Assembly (NCBI GenBank): GCA_027353395.1
Contig: DAIEHU010000089.1
Span: 1-8,910 of the forward strand
Length of the DNA: 8,910 nt
DNA from: Desulfobacteraceae bacterium
Lineage (GTDB): Bacteria > Desulfobacterota > Desulfobacteria > Desulfobacterales > Desulfosalsimonadaceae
Reading direction: 5' to 3'
Position numbers and translations under genes: made by a program. Numbering within the stretch: position 1 is the stretch's first letter; the number at the start of each line of letters is the position of its first letter. Shown here one piece after another: positions 1 to 5,550 of the stretch. The notes under the pieces are model-generated. The model did no database searches. It was not told the DNA's origin and saw only the letters and a program-made list of their open reading frames with translations.

Positions 1-720
1 TTTTTCGAGCATGGAGAACACCCAGGGCCGGAAAGCGATCATGAGTCCGGCGTTCCGGCTTTTTTCATGGGGCAGGGCCTTGTCGATTTCCGTCAGCTCG
101 TTGTATTCCTTAAACAGGCGGTCGATTTTTTTGAGCATGATGGAAATCGAGCCGTCGGAAAGCTTTCCGTTTTCAAACCGCATCCGTTCCTCGGCCAGAT
201 CAAAAGGCGCGGATAAAAACTCATCGGTGATTTTTTTTTCATACAGGGTGCGCATGGGCCCGTTTTTGCGCCAGATGATGTTTTTCTGGGTCAGGAGCCG
301 CACCCTGTTTCCCGGATAGAGTTCAATGAGCTTGTTTTTATCCAGTTGCAGCAGATATTGAAGGGATTCTGTTTCAGATATGTCATAGTCCTGGACGATG
401 CTGTCCGGTTCCCGTCCGTTCAGCAGCAGGTAAAAAAAGGTCAGGAGCTTGGGGTTTTCGGACAACACCCGTTCCTGATCAAATGTCAGCACGCTGGGGC
501 CATCCAGGGCGTCCGCGCTGATTTTCGCCAGATCATAAAAATTCAGATCCAGCACATCACAGATTTCTTCCAGCCGTTTTAAAGAAAACGTTTGCTCTGA
601 AAACAGGCGTTTGATGCTGGCCTCGCTCAAATGCAGCTTGTCCGCCAGTTGGCGATAGGTGACGCCCTTGGCTTTTAGACATTTTTTCAGGGTGGATAAA
701 AGCTGGGTGGTCTGGCTCAT
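1..720 (-). CDS. Xre-family helix-turn-helix transcriptional regulator (partial, 3' end outside window)
   Basis: The frame is open for 240 codons from an ATG at 720-718 to the window edge without a stop, so the C-terminus is missing. Residues about 5-45 form a classic Xre helix-turn-helix: TYRQLADKLHLSEASIKRLF at 21-40 contains the scaffold helix and the recognition helix. Residues about 85-150 look like a second, winged-helix-like segment (LLTFFYLLLNGREPDSI, then LDKNKLIELYPGNRVRLL), followed by an alpha-helical part. The late motif AFRPWVFSML resembles the C-terminal 'LRPW' motif of a recalled proteobacterial family of about 245-255 residues, so probably only 5-15 residues are lost. It would be a cytoplasmic DNA-binding protein; its ligand and targets are unknown. 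It lies 79 bases after the small membrane-protein gene on the same strand, with no clear Shine-Dalgarno before its ATG, so co-transcription with that gene is plausible. Confidence 0.87.
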   Translation of the reverse strand, partial: MSQTTQLLSTLKKCLKAKGVTYRQLADKLHLSEASIKRLFSEQTFSLKRLEEICDVLDLNFYDLAKISADALDGPSVLTFDQERVLSENPKLLTFFYLLLNGREPDSIVQDYDISETESLQYLLQLDKNKLIELYPGNRVRLLTQKNIIWRKNGPMRTLYEKKITDEFLSAPFDLAEERMRFENGKLSDGSISIMLKKIDRLFKEYNELTEIDKALPHEKSRNAGLMIAFRPWVFSMLEK

Positions 721-747
721 GGAATTTGAATCGACAAGCGCCCGTGA

Positions 748-762
748 CGGCGCGGTGCGCCG
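748..762. repeat. GC-rich inverted repeat between the membrane-protein and regulator genes
   Basis: CGGCGC (748-753) and GCGCCG (757-762) are perfect inverted repeats around a three-base loop. The repeat sits in the 79-base gap between the stop of the small membrane-protein gene and the start of the Xre regulator. No T-run follows on the minus strand, so it is not a convincing intrinsic terminator; it could be a weak attenuator or incidental. Confidence 0.4.
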
Positions 763-799
763 GAAGAGCGATGCGGAAAGGCTTGTGGATAAGATGGTT

Positions 800-1129
800 T
801 CATTTGGATTGCTGGAAGGCGTTCAGGCAGTCGTATAAACCCATGGCGTCCAGGTTGTATGTGGTTGTAAAAATGCCGGACCGTTCGGATGTGTAGTTGT
901 CCCGCACGCAATCATCAAAATGCAGCCGGATGTTCTCCAGGCATTCTGGATCATTATCGCAATCAGACACCGCGTTTTGGCGGACATCGGCAAGAAAACG
1001 GTTTTTCTGATCATCCGGCAGGCCGAGGATACGGCCGGCGGCCAGGGCAAGGCATATGACGGCGGCCACCGCAATCAGGATGGTTTTTGTTCTGGAGCGG
1101 GGCTTGGGGGTTTCTTCCTGGGTCATCAT
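800..1129 (-). CDS. Small single-pass membrane protein with four extracytoplasmic cysteines
   Basis: A 109-residue protein that I do not recognise. A charged, Pro/Arg/Lys-rich N-terminus (residues 1-16) is followed by one hydrophobic segment, about 17-37 (TILIAVAAVICLALAAG), which is an uncleaved anchor or signal anchor. The remaining 70 or so residues are acidic and polar and, by the positive-inside rule, probably lie in the periplasm. They hold four cysteines (C57, C63, C74, C101), enough for two disulfides; the C57-C63-C74 pattern with charged residues between resembles small disulfide-stabilised helical hairpins. GGAGG at 1133-1137 is 3 bases from the first ATG but 6 from the second (1126-1124), so the true start may be the second Met, giving 108 residues. 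It has its own promoter with paired palindromes and precedes the Xre regulator on the same strand, which suggests a functional link but does not define one. Confidence 0.78.
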   Translation of the reverse strand: MMTQEETPKPRSRTKTILIAVAAVICLALAAGRILGLPDDQKNRFLADVRQNAVSDCDNDPECLENIRLHFDDCVRDNYTSERSGIFTTTYNLDAMGLYDCLNAFQQSK

Positions 1130-1132
1130 TTT

Positions 1133-1137
1133 CCTCC
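1133..1137 (-). promoter_or_regulatory. Ribosome binding site deciding between two adjacent ATG codons
   Basis: The minus strand reads GGAGG-AAA-ATG-ATG. Spacing of 6 to the second ATG is near optimal, while 3 to the first is short, favouring initiation at 1126. The first two G bases of the site also belong to the long inverted repeat 1136-1186, so a read-through transcript from upstream could partly mask the site. Confidence 0.6.
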
Positions 1138-1186
1138 ATTTCAGGCCTGAACCGGAAACACAATAGCCGATTCAGGCCTGAAATGG
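1136..1186. repeat. 20-bp inverted repeat containing both palindromes
   Basis: Bases 1136-1155 and 1167-1186 are inverted repeats matching at 19 of 20 positions, with an 11-base loop; the single mismatch becomes a G-U pair in minus-strand RNA. It lies 33 bases after the acyl-CoA synthetase stop. In read-through RNA it would form a very stable hairpin, but no T-run follows on the minus strand, so termination there is doubtful. On the plus strand it is followed by a five-T run at 1194-1198. Confidence 0.8.
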
Positions 1187-1189
1187 CAA
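1140..1189 (-). promoter_or_regulatory. Sigma70-like promoter with two palindromic operator candidates
   Basis: On the minus strand a -35 element TTGCCA (1189-1184) and a -10 element TATTGT (1165-1160) are separated by 18 bases, placing the start of transcription near 1153, about 24 bases before the small membrane-protein ATG. The perfect 12-bp palindrome TTCAGGCCTGAA occurs twice, at 1171-1182 inside the promoter spacer and at 1140-1151 just after the predicted start. The centres are 31 bp apart, close to three helical turns, so both face the same side of DNA. This is the geometry of repressor operators. The binding protein is unknown; the Xre regulator two genes along is one candidate. Confidence 0.6.
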
Positions 1190-1219
1190 GGGATTTTTAC
1201 GAGTCCGTCTTCATTGGCC

Positions 1220-3019
1220 TTAACTGTATAATGCCTCGATAGCGTCATTGTATTTTTCAAACACCACCCGGCGTTTGAGTTTCATGGTCTGGGTGAGCAT
1301 CCCGTTATCAAGGGTGAAATCATCAGCTATATATATGAATTTTTTTGGTATTTCATAACCGCCGTATTTCTGTTTCAGGGATGCGGTGACGGTGTCTGAA
1401 ATCATTTGTTGAATCGCCTTGTCGTTTATCAGCGCTTTCGGATCTTTTACAGGCAGGTTGTTGTCCCTGGCGTATTTGGCCAGCACTTCAAAATCCGGGA
1501 TGATCATGCACACGTTGTAACGTTTGCCTTCGCCGGCGATCATGGCATTGGCTACAAAGGGGATCAGACGGATGTCTTCCTCAATCGCCCCCGGAAATAC
1601 GTATTTCCCATTTTCCAGTTTATATTGTTCCTTGATACGGCCTGTCATAAACAGGTACCCGTCTTCATCCAGCCGTCCCCGGTCGCCGGTCCGGAAACCG
1701 CCGTCAGCGGTCATAACCGCGCGGGTGGCGTCCGGCTTGTTGTGATATCCCTGCATGACGTTGGGGCCGTAAACAATAATTTCGCCGTCGCTGCTGCCGT
1801 CCTCCACCACCGACTTATCGATAACCACCCGCACGTTTTCAATGGGCCGTCCCACGCTGCCGGGCTTGTTTGCCGAAAAACAGTTCATGGTCACCGCCGG
1901 GGAGGTCTCGCTCAAACCGTAGCAGTCGAACACCGGAATGCCGATATCGGAAAAAAAAGCGGCGATTTCCTTGTTCATAAGGGCGCTGGCGGTCAGCGCG
2001 CCGATCAGCCGGCCGCCGAATTTGTCCCGGATTTTTTTAAACACGATTTTATCCGCAATCTTTAATTTCAGGTTCACCATAAAACTGGATTTGCCCATCG
2101 CCGCCAGCTCCCGTTTCTTTTTGGCGCTCTCCACGCCCATGTCGAAAAGGGTTTTTGCGAGGCCGCCGGTGTCTTTCATTTTGGCGTTCAAGCCATCATA
2201 AATTTTATTGAACACCCTGGGCACGGCGATCATGAAGGTGGGCTTGATCAAGGCCAGGTCGTCCCCTATAGTGGTGACCGATTCCATAAATCCGATGGAT
2301 CCACCCACCAGCATCCAGTTATACAATTCGGCGGTCTGGCCGTAGGAATGGGCCCATGGCAGAATGGAAATGCTTCTGGAGCCTTCGTTGAGGACATCCT
2401 TATACAGGCGGTTGCCGCCGATGGCGTTGGTGGTGAAATTCTTGTGAGATAGCAGAACGCCTTTGGGCTCGCCCGTGGTGCCGGATGTGTAAATCAGGGC
2501 CGCAATGTCGTTTGGGTCGGGCTTAATTGATGCCAACGGGTGTTTTTCTCCCGCTTCCTCCAGGGACGCCATGCTGCCGGGCCCGGATGATTCGACGACA
2601 AACACATGCTCAAGAGTGGGGATGAGCCCTTTGTAGCGAATGACTTTCTGGTAGATTTCAGGTTTTGAAACCATCAGCAGCTTGACGGCGCTGTCCCGGA
2701 TAATATATTCCCAGGTGCTTTCCAGTTCGGCTTCATACATGGGCACGAACCGGCCGCCCACGCCGTAGGCGGCGAAAGCCGTAATCGCCCATTCCGGCCG
2801 GTTGCCGCCGATAAAACCCACCGCATCGTTTTTCCCGATACCCCGATGCGCCAGTCCGCCTCTCAGGTTGTCCACCCGGCGGTCCACCTCCGCATAGGTC
2901 ATCCAGTTTAAATCCGTTTTTGTTTCGTTTTTGACGCCGAACAGGTCGTTATCTGAAAACCTTTTGACCGCGCCCTCAAACAGGTCCACGAGATTGCCGG
3001 GTTCTTTAGACGGTGCCAT
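1220..3019 (-). CDS. Long-chain fatty-acid--CoA ligase (AMP-forming acyl-CoA synthetase)
   Basis: A 599-residue member of the ANL adenylate-forming superfamily, the usual length for long-chain acyl-CoA synthetases of the FadD15/ACSL-like branch. It activates fatty acids with ATP to an acyl-AMP, then transfers the acyl group to coenzyme A, feeding beta-oxidation or lipid synthesis. Visible motifs in order: P-loop YTSGTTGEPKG (177-187), ILPWAHSYGQ (219-228), VPRVFNKIY (266-274), YGLSETSP (367-374), the ATP-ribose aspartate in TGDRG (444-448), hinge and linker TGRIKEQYKLENGKYVFP (459-476), and the C-terminal LTQTMKLKRR (575-584) supplying the catalytic lysine. The usual 'SGGAPL' before the A5 motif is replaced by LTASALMNKEI (342-352). 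There is no signal peptide; it should be cytoplasmic or membrane-associated. The ATG at 3019 is supported by GGGAG at 3028-3032 with 8-base spacing. A 286-base gap separates it from the sulfotransferase, so it probably has its own promoter. Substrate chain length is inferred only. Confidence 0.93.
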   Translation of the reverse strand: MAPSKEPGNLVDLFEGAVKRFSDNDLFGVKNETKTDLNWMTYAEVDRRVDNLRGGLAHRGIGKNDAVGFIGGNRPEWAITAFAAYGVGGRFVPMYEAELESTWEYIIRDSAVKLLMVSKPEIYQKVIRYKGLIPTLEHVFVVESSGPGSMASLEEAGEKHPLASIKPDPNDIAALIYTSGTTGEPKGVLLSHKNFTTNAIGGNRLYKDVLNEGSRSISILPWAHSYGQTAELYNWMLVGGSIGFMESVTTIGDDLALIKPTFMIAVPRVFNKIYDGLNAKMKDTGGLAKTLFDMGVESAKKKRELAAMGKSSFMVNLKLKIADKIVFKKIRDKFGGRLIGALTASALMNKEIAAFFSDIGIPVFDCYGLSETSPAVTMNCFSANKPGSVGRPIENVRVVIDKSVVEDGSSDGEIIVYGPNVMQGYHNKPDATRAVMTADGGFRTGDRGRLDEDGYLFMTGRIKEQYKLENGKYVFPGAIEEDIRLIPFVANAMIAGEGKRYNVCMIIPDFEVLAKYARDNNLPVKDPKALINDKAIQQMISDTVTASLKQKYGGYEIPKKFIYIADDFTLDNGMLTQTMKLKRRVVFEKYNDAIEALYS

Positions 3020-3042
3020 AATTTTTTCTCCCTTTCGTTGAA

Positions 3043-3069
3043 ACCGGATGTTTTTTAAAAATATCCGGT
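3043..3069. promoter_or_regulatory. 27-bp near-perfect palindrome before the acyl-CoA synthetase gene (operator candidate)
   Basis: ACCGGAT (3043-3049) and ATCCGGT (3063-3069) are perfect inverted arms; between them T5/A5 tracts also pair, leaving one mismatch (3050/3062) in 13-bp arms around base 3056. It ends 24 bases before the ATG and 10 bases before the Shine-Dalgarno. A half-site AACCGGATA recurs at 3172-3180. The position fits an operator for fatty-acid-responsive control, or a 5'-leader hairpin; I saw no convincing -35/-10 pair nearby. Confidence 0.5.
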
Positions 3070-3102
3070 GGTTATGAGTTGAGATGATTTTGAGAAGGGC
3101 TT

Positions 3103-3117
3103 ATTCTTGCAAAGAAT
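3103..3117. repeat. Short perfect inverted repeat upstream of the acyl-CoA synthetase gene
   Basis: ATTCTT (3103-3108) and AAGAAT (3112-3117) are mirrored around GCA. It is 84 bases upstream of the acyl-CoA synthetase start codon and could be a second protein-binding site in that control region. The rest of the gap 3020-3305 holds no credible gene. Confidence 0.35.
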
Positions 3118-3258
3118 GGGCCATCCATAGTTGACGGCTTTATGCCACGAAGAACACAGAGAAAATATTTTAACCGGATAAATATTCCCATTTAACGGTG
3201 GCTTTTCCCGGAAAAAATGGGGCATATTTGCCACAAATACAGGCAATTTTAATAATAA

Positions 3259-3291
3259 CATATATAAATTATTTATAAAAATTTATATATG
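3259..3291. repeat. AT-rich 12-bp inverted repeat after the sulfotransferase gene
   Basis: CATATATAAATT (3259-3270) and AATTTATATATG (3280-3291) are perfectly inverted around a 9-base AT loop that itself contains the palindrome TTTATAAA. It begins 14 bases after the sulfotransferase stop codon in the minus direction and is followed by a T/A-rich stretch. It may act as a weak terminator for that gene, or as a flexible or bent segment ahead of the acyl-CoA synthetase promoter. The stem has a single G-C pair, so strong termination is unlikely. Confidence 0.45.
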
Positions 3292-3305
3292 GCATTTTTG
3301 TCCCA

Positions 3306-4466
3306 TTAAGGGGCGGTTTCTTCATTTGTGCGGAATGAAAATCGTTCAAAAACAGGTTTGAACTCGGCTGCTATCGTGTCCGCGTCAAGTCCATATCCGC
3401 CGAGGGAATAATCATGCCGGCTTTTATAATGTTTCGCCTTTTTGGTTTCTTCTGTCAGAAAATCGTTAAATCCAGCGGAAACCGGAAACCCGAACCGGAG
3501 GTAAAGCCGTTTGACAAACCCATCCGGATCTTTCACCAGGTCATCATATTCTAGAACCGCCTGGCAGGTTTCCGGCCGCTTGTCCAGTTCCGTCACCGGA
3601 TACATATACCAGTGCGACATCAGTCCTAAAATCCGGCTGGTCAATATCTGCTGGTCAGCGGTATTAAACTGTTTGAATCCATAGGATACCCAACTGATGG
3701 CCGAAGGAATGGCCTCAAACGGATGGCGCACCATGCAGATGATTTTCGCATCCGGAAACGTTTCATAAATCGCGTTGATCTTACTGCTGGACGCCGGGTT
3801 TTTGGACAGAAAATGCTTGTCTGGGCCGAATACATAAAGGTGCCGCTGCACGCATTGTTTATAAAACCGCATGATTTTTTCCCGGCGCAAAGGCGCCACA
3901 TCCGTATCAAACCGGCTGAAAACATCCATTTCTTCAAACGGAAACATGAAGGCCAGAAACAGTGAAGAAAAGATATGAATGAGAATGATTTCGTCTTCTT
4001 CCGCTTCAAAATGGCTGATTCTATGCATCTTCCGGGAGCCTTCAAACAATTTGTCTTCCATCCGGATCGCCGCCCGGTAAAGCGGCCTGCCCATGCGCCG
4101 GTCGAGTTTTCCAAGAAGCAGAAAACATTTTTTTTGCAGGATCGACGGGGCGAAGATAATCTCCCAGAGTTTCAGCGATGTGAATTGCTCCTGATCATTG
4201 TCTATCAGCCGGTGCAGGTAGGTGGTGCCGCTTCGGGGAAAGCCGACAATAAAAACAGGTTGGGCGGCTACCGTGCGCCGGTAGGCCGGGAACAGAATTT
4301 CATCCAGCAAAAGGCAGGCCCAGTTGATGAGTTCTAAAAATCCATACCACAGGGGAAAGGTGATGGTGAAAACAAATCGTTTGACGCTGAAACGGCAGCC
4401 GGTTGTGTGATAAGCAAAGATGGATTTGGCGGCCATCCGAAGCATTAAACGGAAATAAAAGGGCAT
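3306..4466 (-). CDS. Sulfotransferase family protein (PAPS-dependent)
   Basis: A 386-residue protein of the Sulfotransferase_3 type, which transfers a sulfuryl group from 3'-phosphoadenylyl sulfate (PAPS) to an acceptor hydroxyl or amine. The 5'-phosphosulfate loop is GFPRSGTTYLHRLI (75-88), preceded by the strand PVFIV. A lysine in LSKNP (220-224) and the 3'-phosphate-binding RHPFEAIPSAISW (247-259, with R247 and S255) follow, then the conserved EYDDLVKDP (306-314). Residues 31-58 are hydrophobic and aromatic and may attach the protein to membrane. The acceptor cannot be read from the sequence. I choose the ATG at 4466 because AGAGG at 4472-4476 precedes it by 5 bases; a TTG at 4496 would add 10 residues but has no Shine-Dalgarno and nearly coincides with the predicted transcription start. 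It stands alone, with its own promoter, divergent from the selenoprotein gene. Confidence 0.88.
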   Translation of the reverse strand: MPFYFRLMLRMAAKSIFAYHTTGCRFSVKRFVFTITFPLWYGFLELINWACLLLDEILFPAYRRTVAAQPVFIVGFPRSGTTYLHRLIDNDQEQFTSLKLWEIIFAPSILQKKCFLLLGKLDRRMGRPLYRAAIRMEDKLFEGSRKMHRISHFEAEEDEIILIHIFSSLFLAFMFPFEEMDVFSRFDTDVAPLRREKIMRFYKQCVQRHLYVFGPDKHFLSKNPASSSKINAIYETFPDAKIICMVRHPFEAIPSAISWVSYGFKQFNTADQQILTSRILGLMSHWYMYPVTELDKRPETCQAVLEYDDLVKDPDGFVKRLYLRFGFPVSAGFNDFLTEETKKAKHYKSRHDYSLGGYGLDADTIAAEFKPVFERFSFRTNEETAP

Positions 4467-4506
4467 TTTTGCCTCTTGTGTTGGCGTGAGGTTCAAGTGA
4501 TAGACA

Positions 4507-4535
4507 ATTATATTGCCAAATTGCCCTCACGTCCA
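4507..4535 (-). promoter_or_regulatory. Sigma70-like promoter of the sulfotransferase gene
   Basis: On the minus strand a consensus -10 TATAAT (4512-4507) follows TGGACG (4535-4530, four of six consensus bases) with a 17-base spacer. Transcription would start near 4500, giving a 34-base leader to the ATG at 4466. The -35 element overlaps the inverted repeat at 4532-4548. Confidence 0.6.
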
Positions 4536-4548
4536 TTTAAAAAATGGA
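4532..4548. repeat. 7-bp inverted repeat overlapping the sulfotransferase -35 element
   Basis: TCCATTT (4532-4538) and AAATGGA (4542-4548) are perfect inverted repeats around AAA. The overlap with the predicted -35 box makes it a possible regulator site. Confidence 0.4.
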
Positions 4549-4549
4549 T

Positions 4550-4581
4550 TCACCGGGCATGGCGTCTGGCAAGCCCGGTGA
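4550..4581. repeat. 9-bp GC-rich inverted repeat in the divergent intergenic region
   Basis: TCACCGGGC (4550-4558) and GCCCGGTGA (4573-4581) are perfect inverted repeats with a 14-base loop, lying between the two divergent promoters. On the minus strand a T6 run occurs 5 bases after the stem, so it weakly resembles a terminator, yet no gene lies upstream of it in that direction. It may be an operator or a stray hairpin. Confidence 0.45.
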
Positions 4582-4662
4582 TGGACCCCTCAAAATACCG
4601 CCCGAAGCGTGTTTAGATAAATCCGGATGTGTTGTTCCAGGCCGTGAAAAGGCACATATTCC

Positions 4663-4691
4663 TTGACAGGAAAATGGATATCCTTTACAAG
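4663..4691 (+). promoter_or_regulatory. Possible sigma70 promoter of the selenoprotein-HAD-polA unit
   Basis: A perfect -35 TTGACA (4663-4668) is followed after 17 bases by TACAAG (4686-4691, four of six consensus). A perfect TATAAT also occurs at 4696-4701 but is 27 bases from the TTGACA, too far to pair with it, and has no good -35 of its own. Which -10 is used is uncertain. Confidence 0.45.
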
Positions 4692-4761
4692 AACTTATAA
4701 TTTTGGATTCCTGATACGGAATTCATATCAAAATTATTTATCAATAATAAAGGAGTGTTGT

Positions 4762-5541
4762 ATGCGTAATCAATTTGCTTGTCTGGCTCTGGCGCTATCA
4801 CTATGTGTCACATGCCTGCCAGGAATGGCCCTTGGGGCCGAAAAAGCGCCTGTTGCGGTGGTGGAGCAGTCCACTTTTGAATTCGCGCCGCAATTTGAAG
4901 GCACGGATGTGGTTCATGATTTTGTTATTAAAAATAAAGGAAATGCGGACCTCACCATTCTGGACGTCAAGGCCGGGTGAGGGTGTTCCACGGTTTCTAA
5001 GCCAGAGAAACCCATTCCTCCCGGAGGCGAGGATTTGATTCGTTTTAAACTGGCGACCAAGGGATATGGCGGACGGGAAATAAAAAAGACCATTCGCGTG
5101 ACCACCAATGATCCCAAGAACGCCACCATTGAGCTTCACCTCGCTGGACAGGTGAAACAATTTGCGATTATTGAACCCGACCACATCAATTTAAAGGGCA
5201 TTTTGGGTGAGACCATCTCTCAGACCGTCACCATTATTCCGCAAACCGATGTCCCGTTTAAAATCTTGCAAATTCATGCAATGAAAGGCGCCGATTTTAC
5301 GCAGAGCATTAAAGAGACTGAAATAAAAGGGAAAAAAGCCTATGAACTGACGGTTGTCAATAAAAGGACAACCGAAGGCCGGTATTACGATAAACTTATC
5401 CTTCTGACCGACCAGAGCGATCATCAGCCCATCATCCTGATTGTGTCCGGGGAGATCAGAAAACCGGGCGCGGAAAACAGCGGGCTGACGGGCCAGGAAG
5501 TCCAGCCTGCGCCAGTTCAGGCGGTCCCGTCTCCCAAATGA
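4762..5541 (+). CDS. DUF1573 domain-containing selenoprotein (UGA-encoded Sec73)
   Basis: An exported protein of 259 residues if the in-frame TGA at 4978-4980 is read as selenocysteine. Start ATG 4762 has AGGAG at 4751-4755, 6 bases away. Residues 1-26 are a signal peptide ending ALGA, so the protein should be periplasmic. Residues 31-129 match a DUF1573 Ig-like domain: FEFAPQFEGTDVVHDFVIKN (39-58), then KAG-Sec-GC (70-75), then IPPGGEDLIRFK (85-96). The family normally has Cys-Gly-Cys here, and the UGA replaces its first Cys. The frame remains open for 186 codons, through a second Ig-like domain (about 130-233, no Cys) and a Pro/Gln-rich tail. The Sec-Gly-Cys pair could form a selenenylsulfide and act in thiol redox chemistry or metal binding; this is inferred, and the biochemical role of DUF1573 is unknown. 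Alternatives are a nonsense mutation or sequencing error. Conventional annotation would give a 72-residue fragment plus an ORF from TTG 5035. Confidence 0.85.
4992..5012 (+). promoter_or_regulatory. SECIS-like stem-loop downstream of the Sec UGA
   Basis: GGTTTCT (4992-4998) and AGAAACC (5006-5012) form a perfect 7-bp stem with a 7-base loop, AAGCCAG. The loop begins 18 bases after the UGA, inside the window recalled for bacterial SECIS elements (apical loop about 16-37 bases from UGA), and the hairpin lies within the coding frame as in bacteria. The loop's first G is its third base, whereas published bacterial models expect one in the first two, so the match is good but not perfect. Confidence 0.6.
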
Positions 5542-5550
5542 TGAGTTGCA

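Noticed and set aside
11..582. Plus-strand ORFs of 102 and 78 residues at the left edge
   Set aside because: They lie antisense to an uninterrupted 240-codon minus-strand frame encoding a recognisable Xre regulator.
1136..1186. Intrinsic terminator of the acyl-CoA synthetase gene
   Set aside because: The hairpin is strong but is followed on the minus strand by GGAAAATGATG, not a T-run; it is better explained as paired operators in a promoter.
1406..2065. 219-residue plus-strand ORF antisense to the acyl-CoA synthetase
   Set aside because: Shadow of a clear gene: composition follows the opposite-strand codons and no motif is visible.
3055..3261. A 68-residue minus-strand ORF in the intergenic gap
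   Set aside because: No ribosome site, no domain, unusual composition, and it covers the inverted repeats of the control region. The piece at 3139-3160 resembles a low-complexity CACGAAGAACAC-type intergenic sequence often seen in bacterial genomes.
4663..4761. Upstream ATG at 4663 extending the DUF1573 protein by 33 residues
   Set aside because: It would bury the signal peptide behind a non-signal-like leader, has no ribosome site, and overlaps the promoter; ATG 4762 has AGGAG at ideal distance.
4762..4980. A short 72-residue secreted protein ending at the TGA, with a separate gene from TTG 5035 or a pseudogene
   Set aside because: The domain runs straight through the TGA, the TTG at 5035 has no role as a start in the middle of a beta-strand (LIRFK), and the stop coincides with the family's conserved Cys. 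Selenocysteine explains all of this; a point mutation remains a possible but less likely reading.
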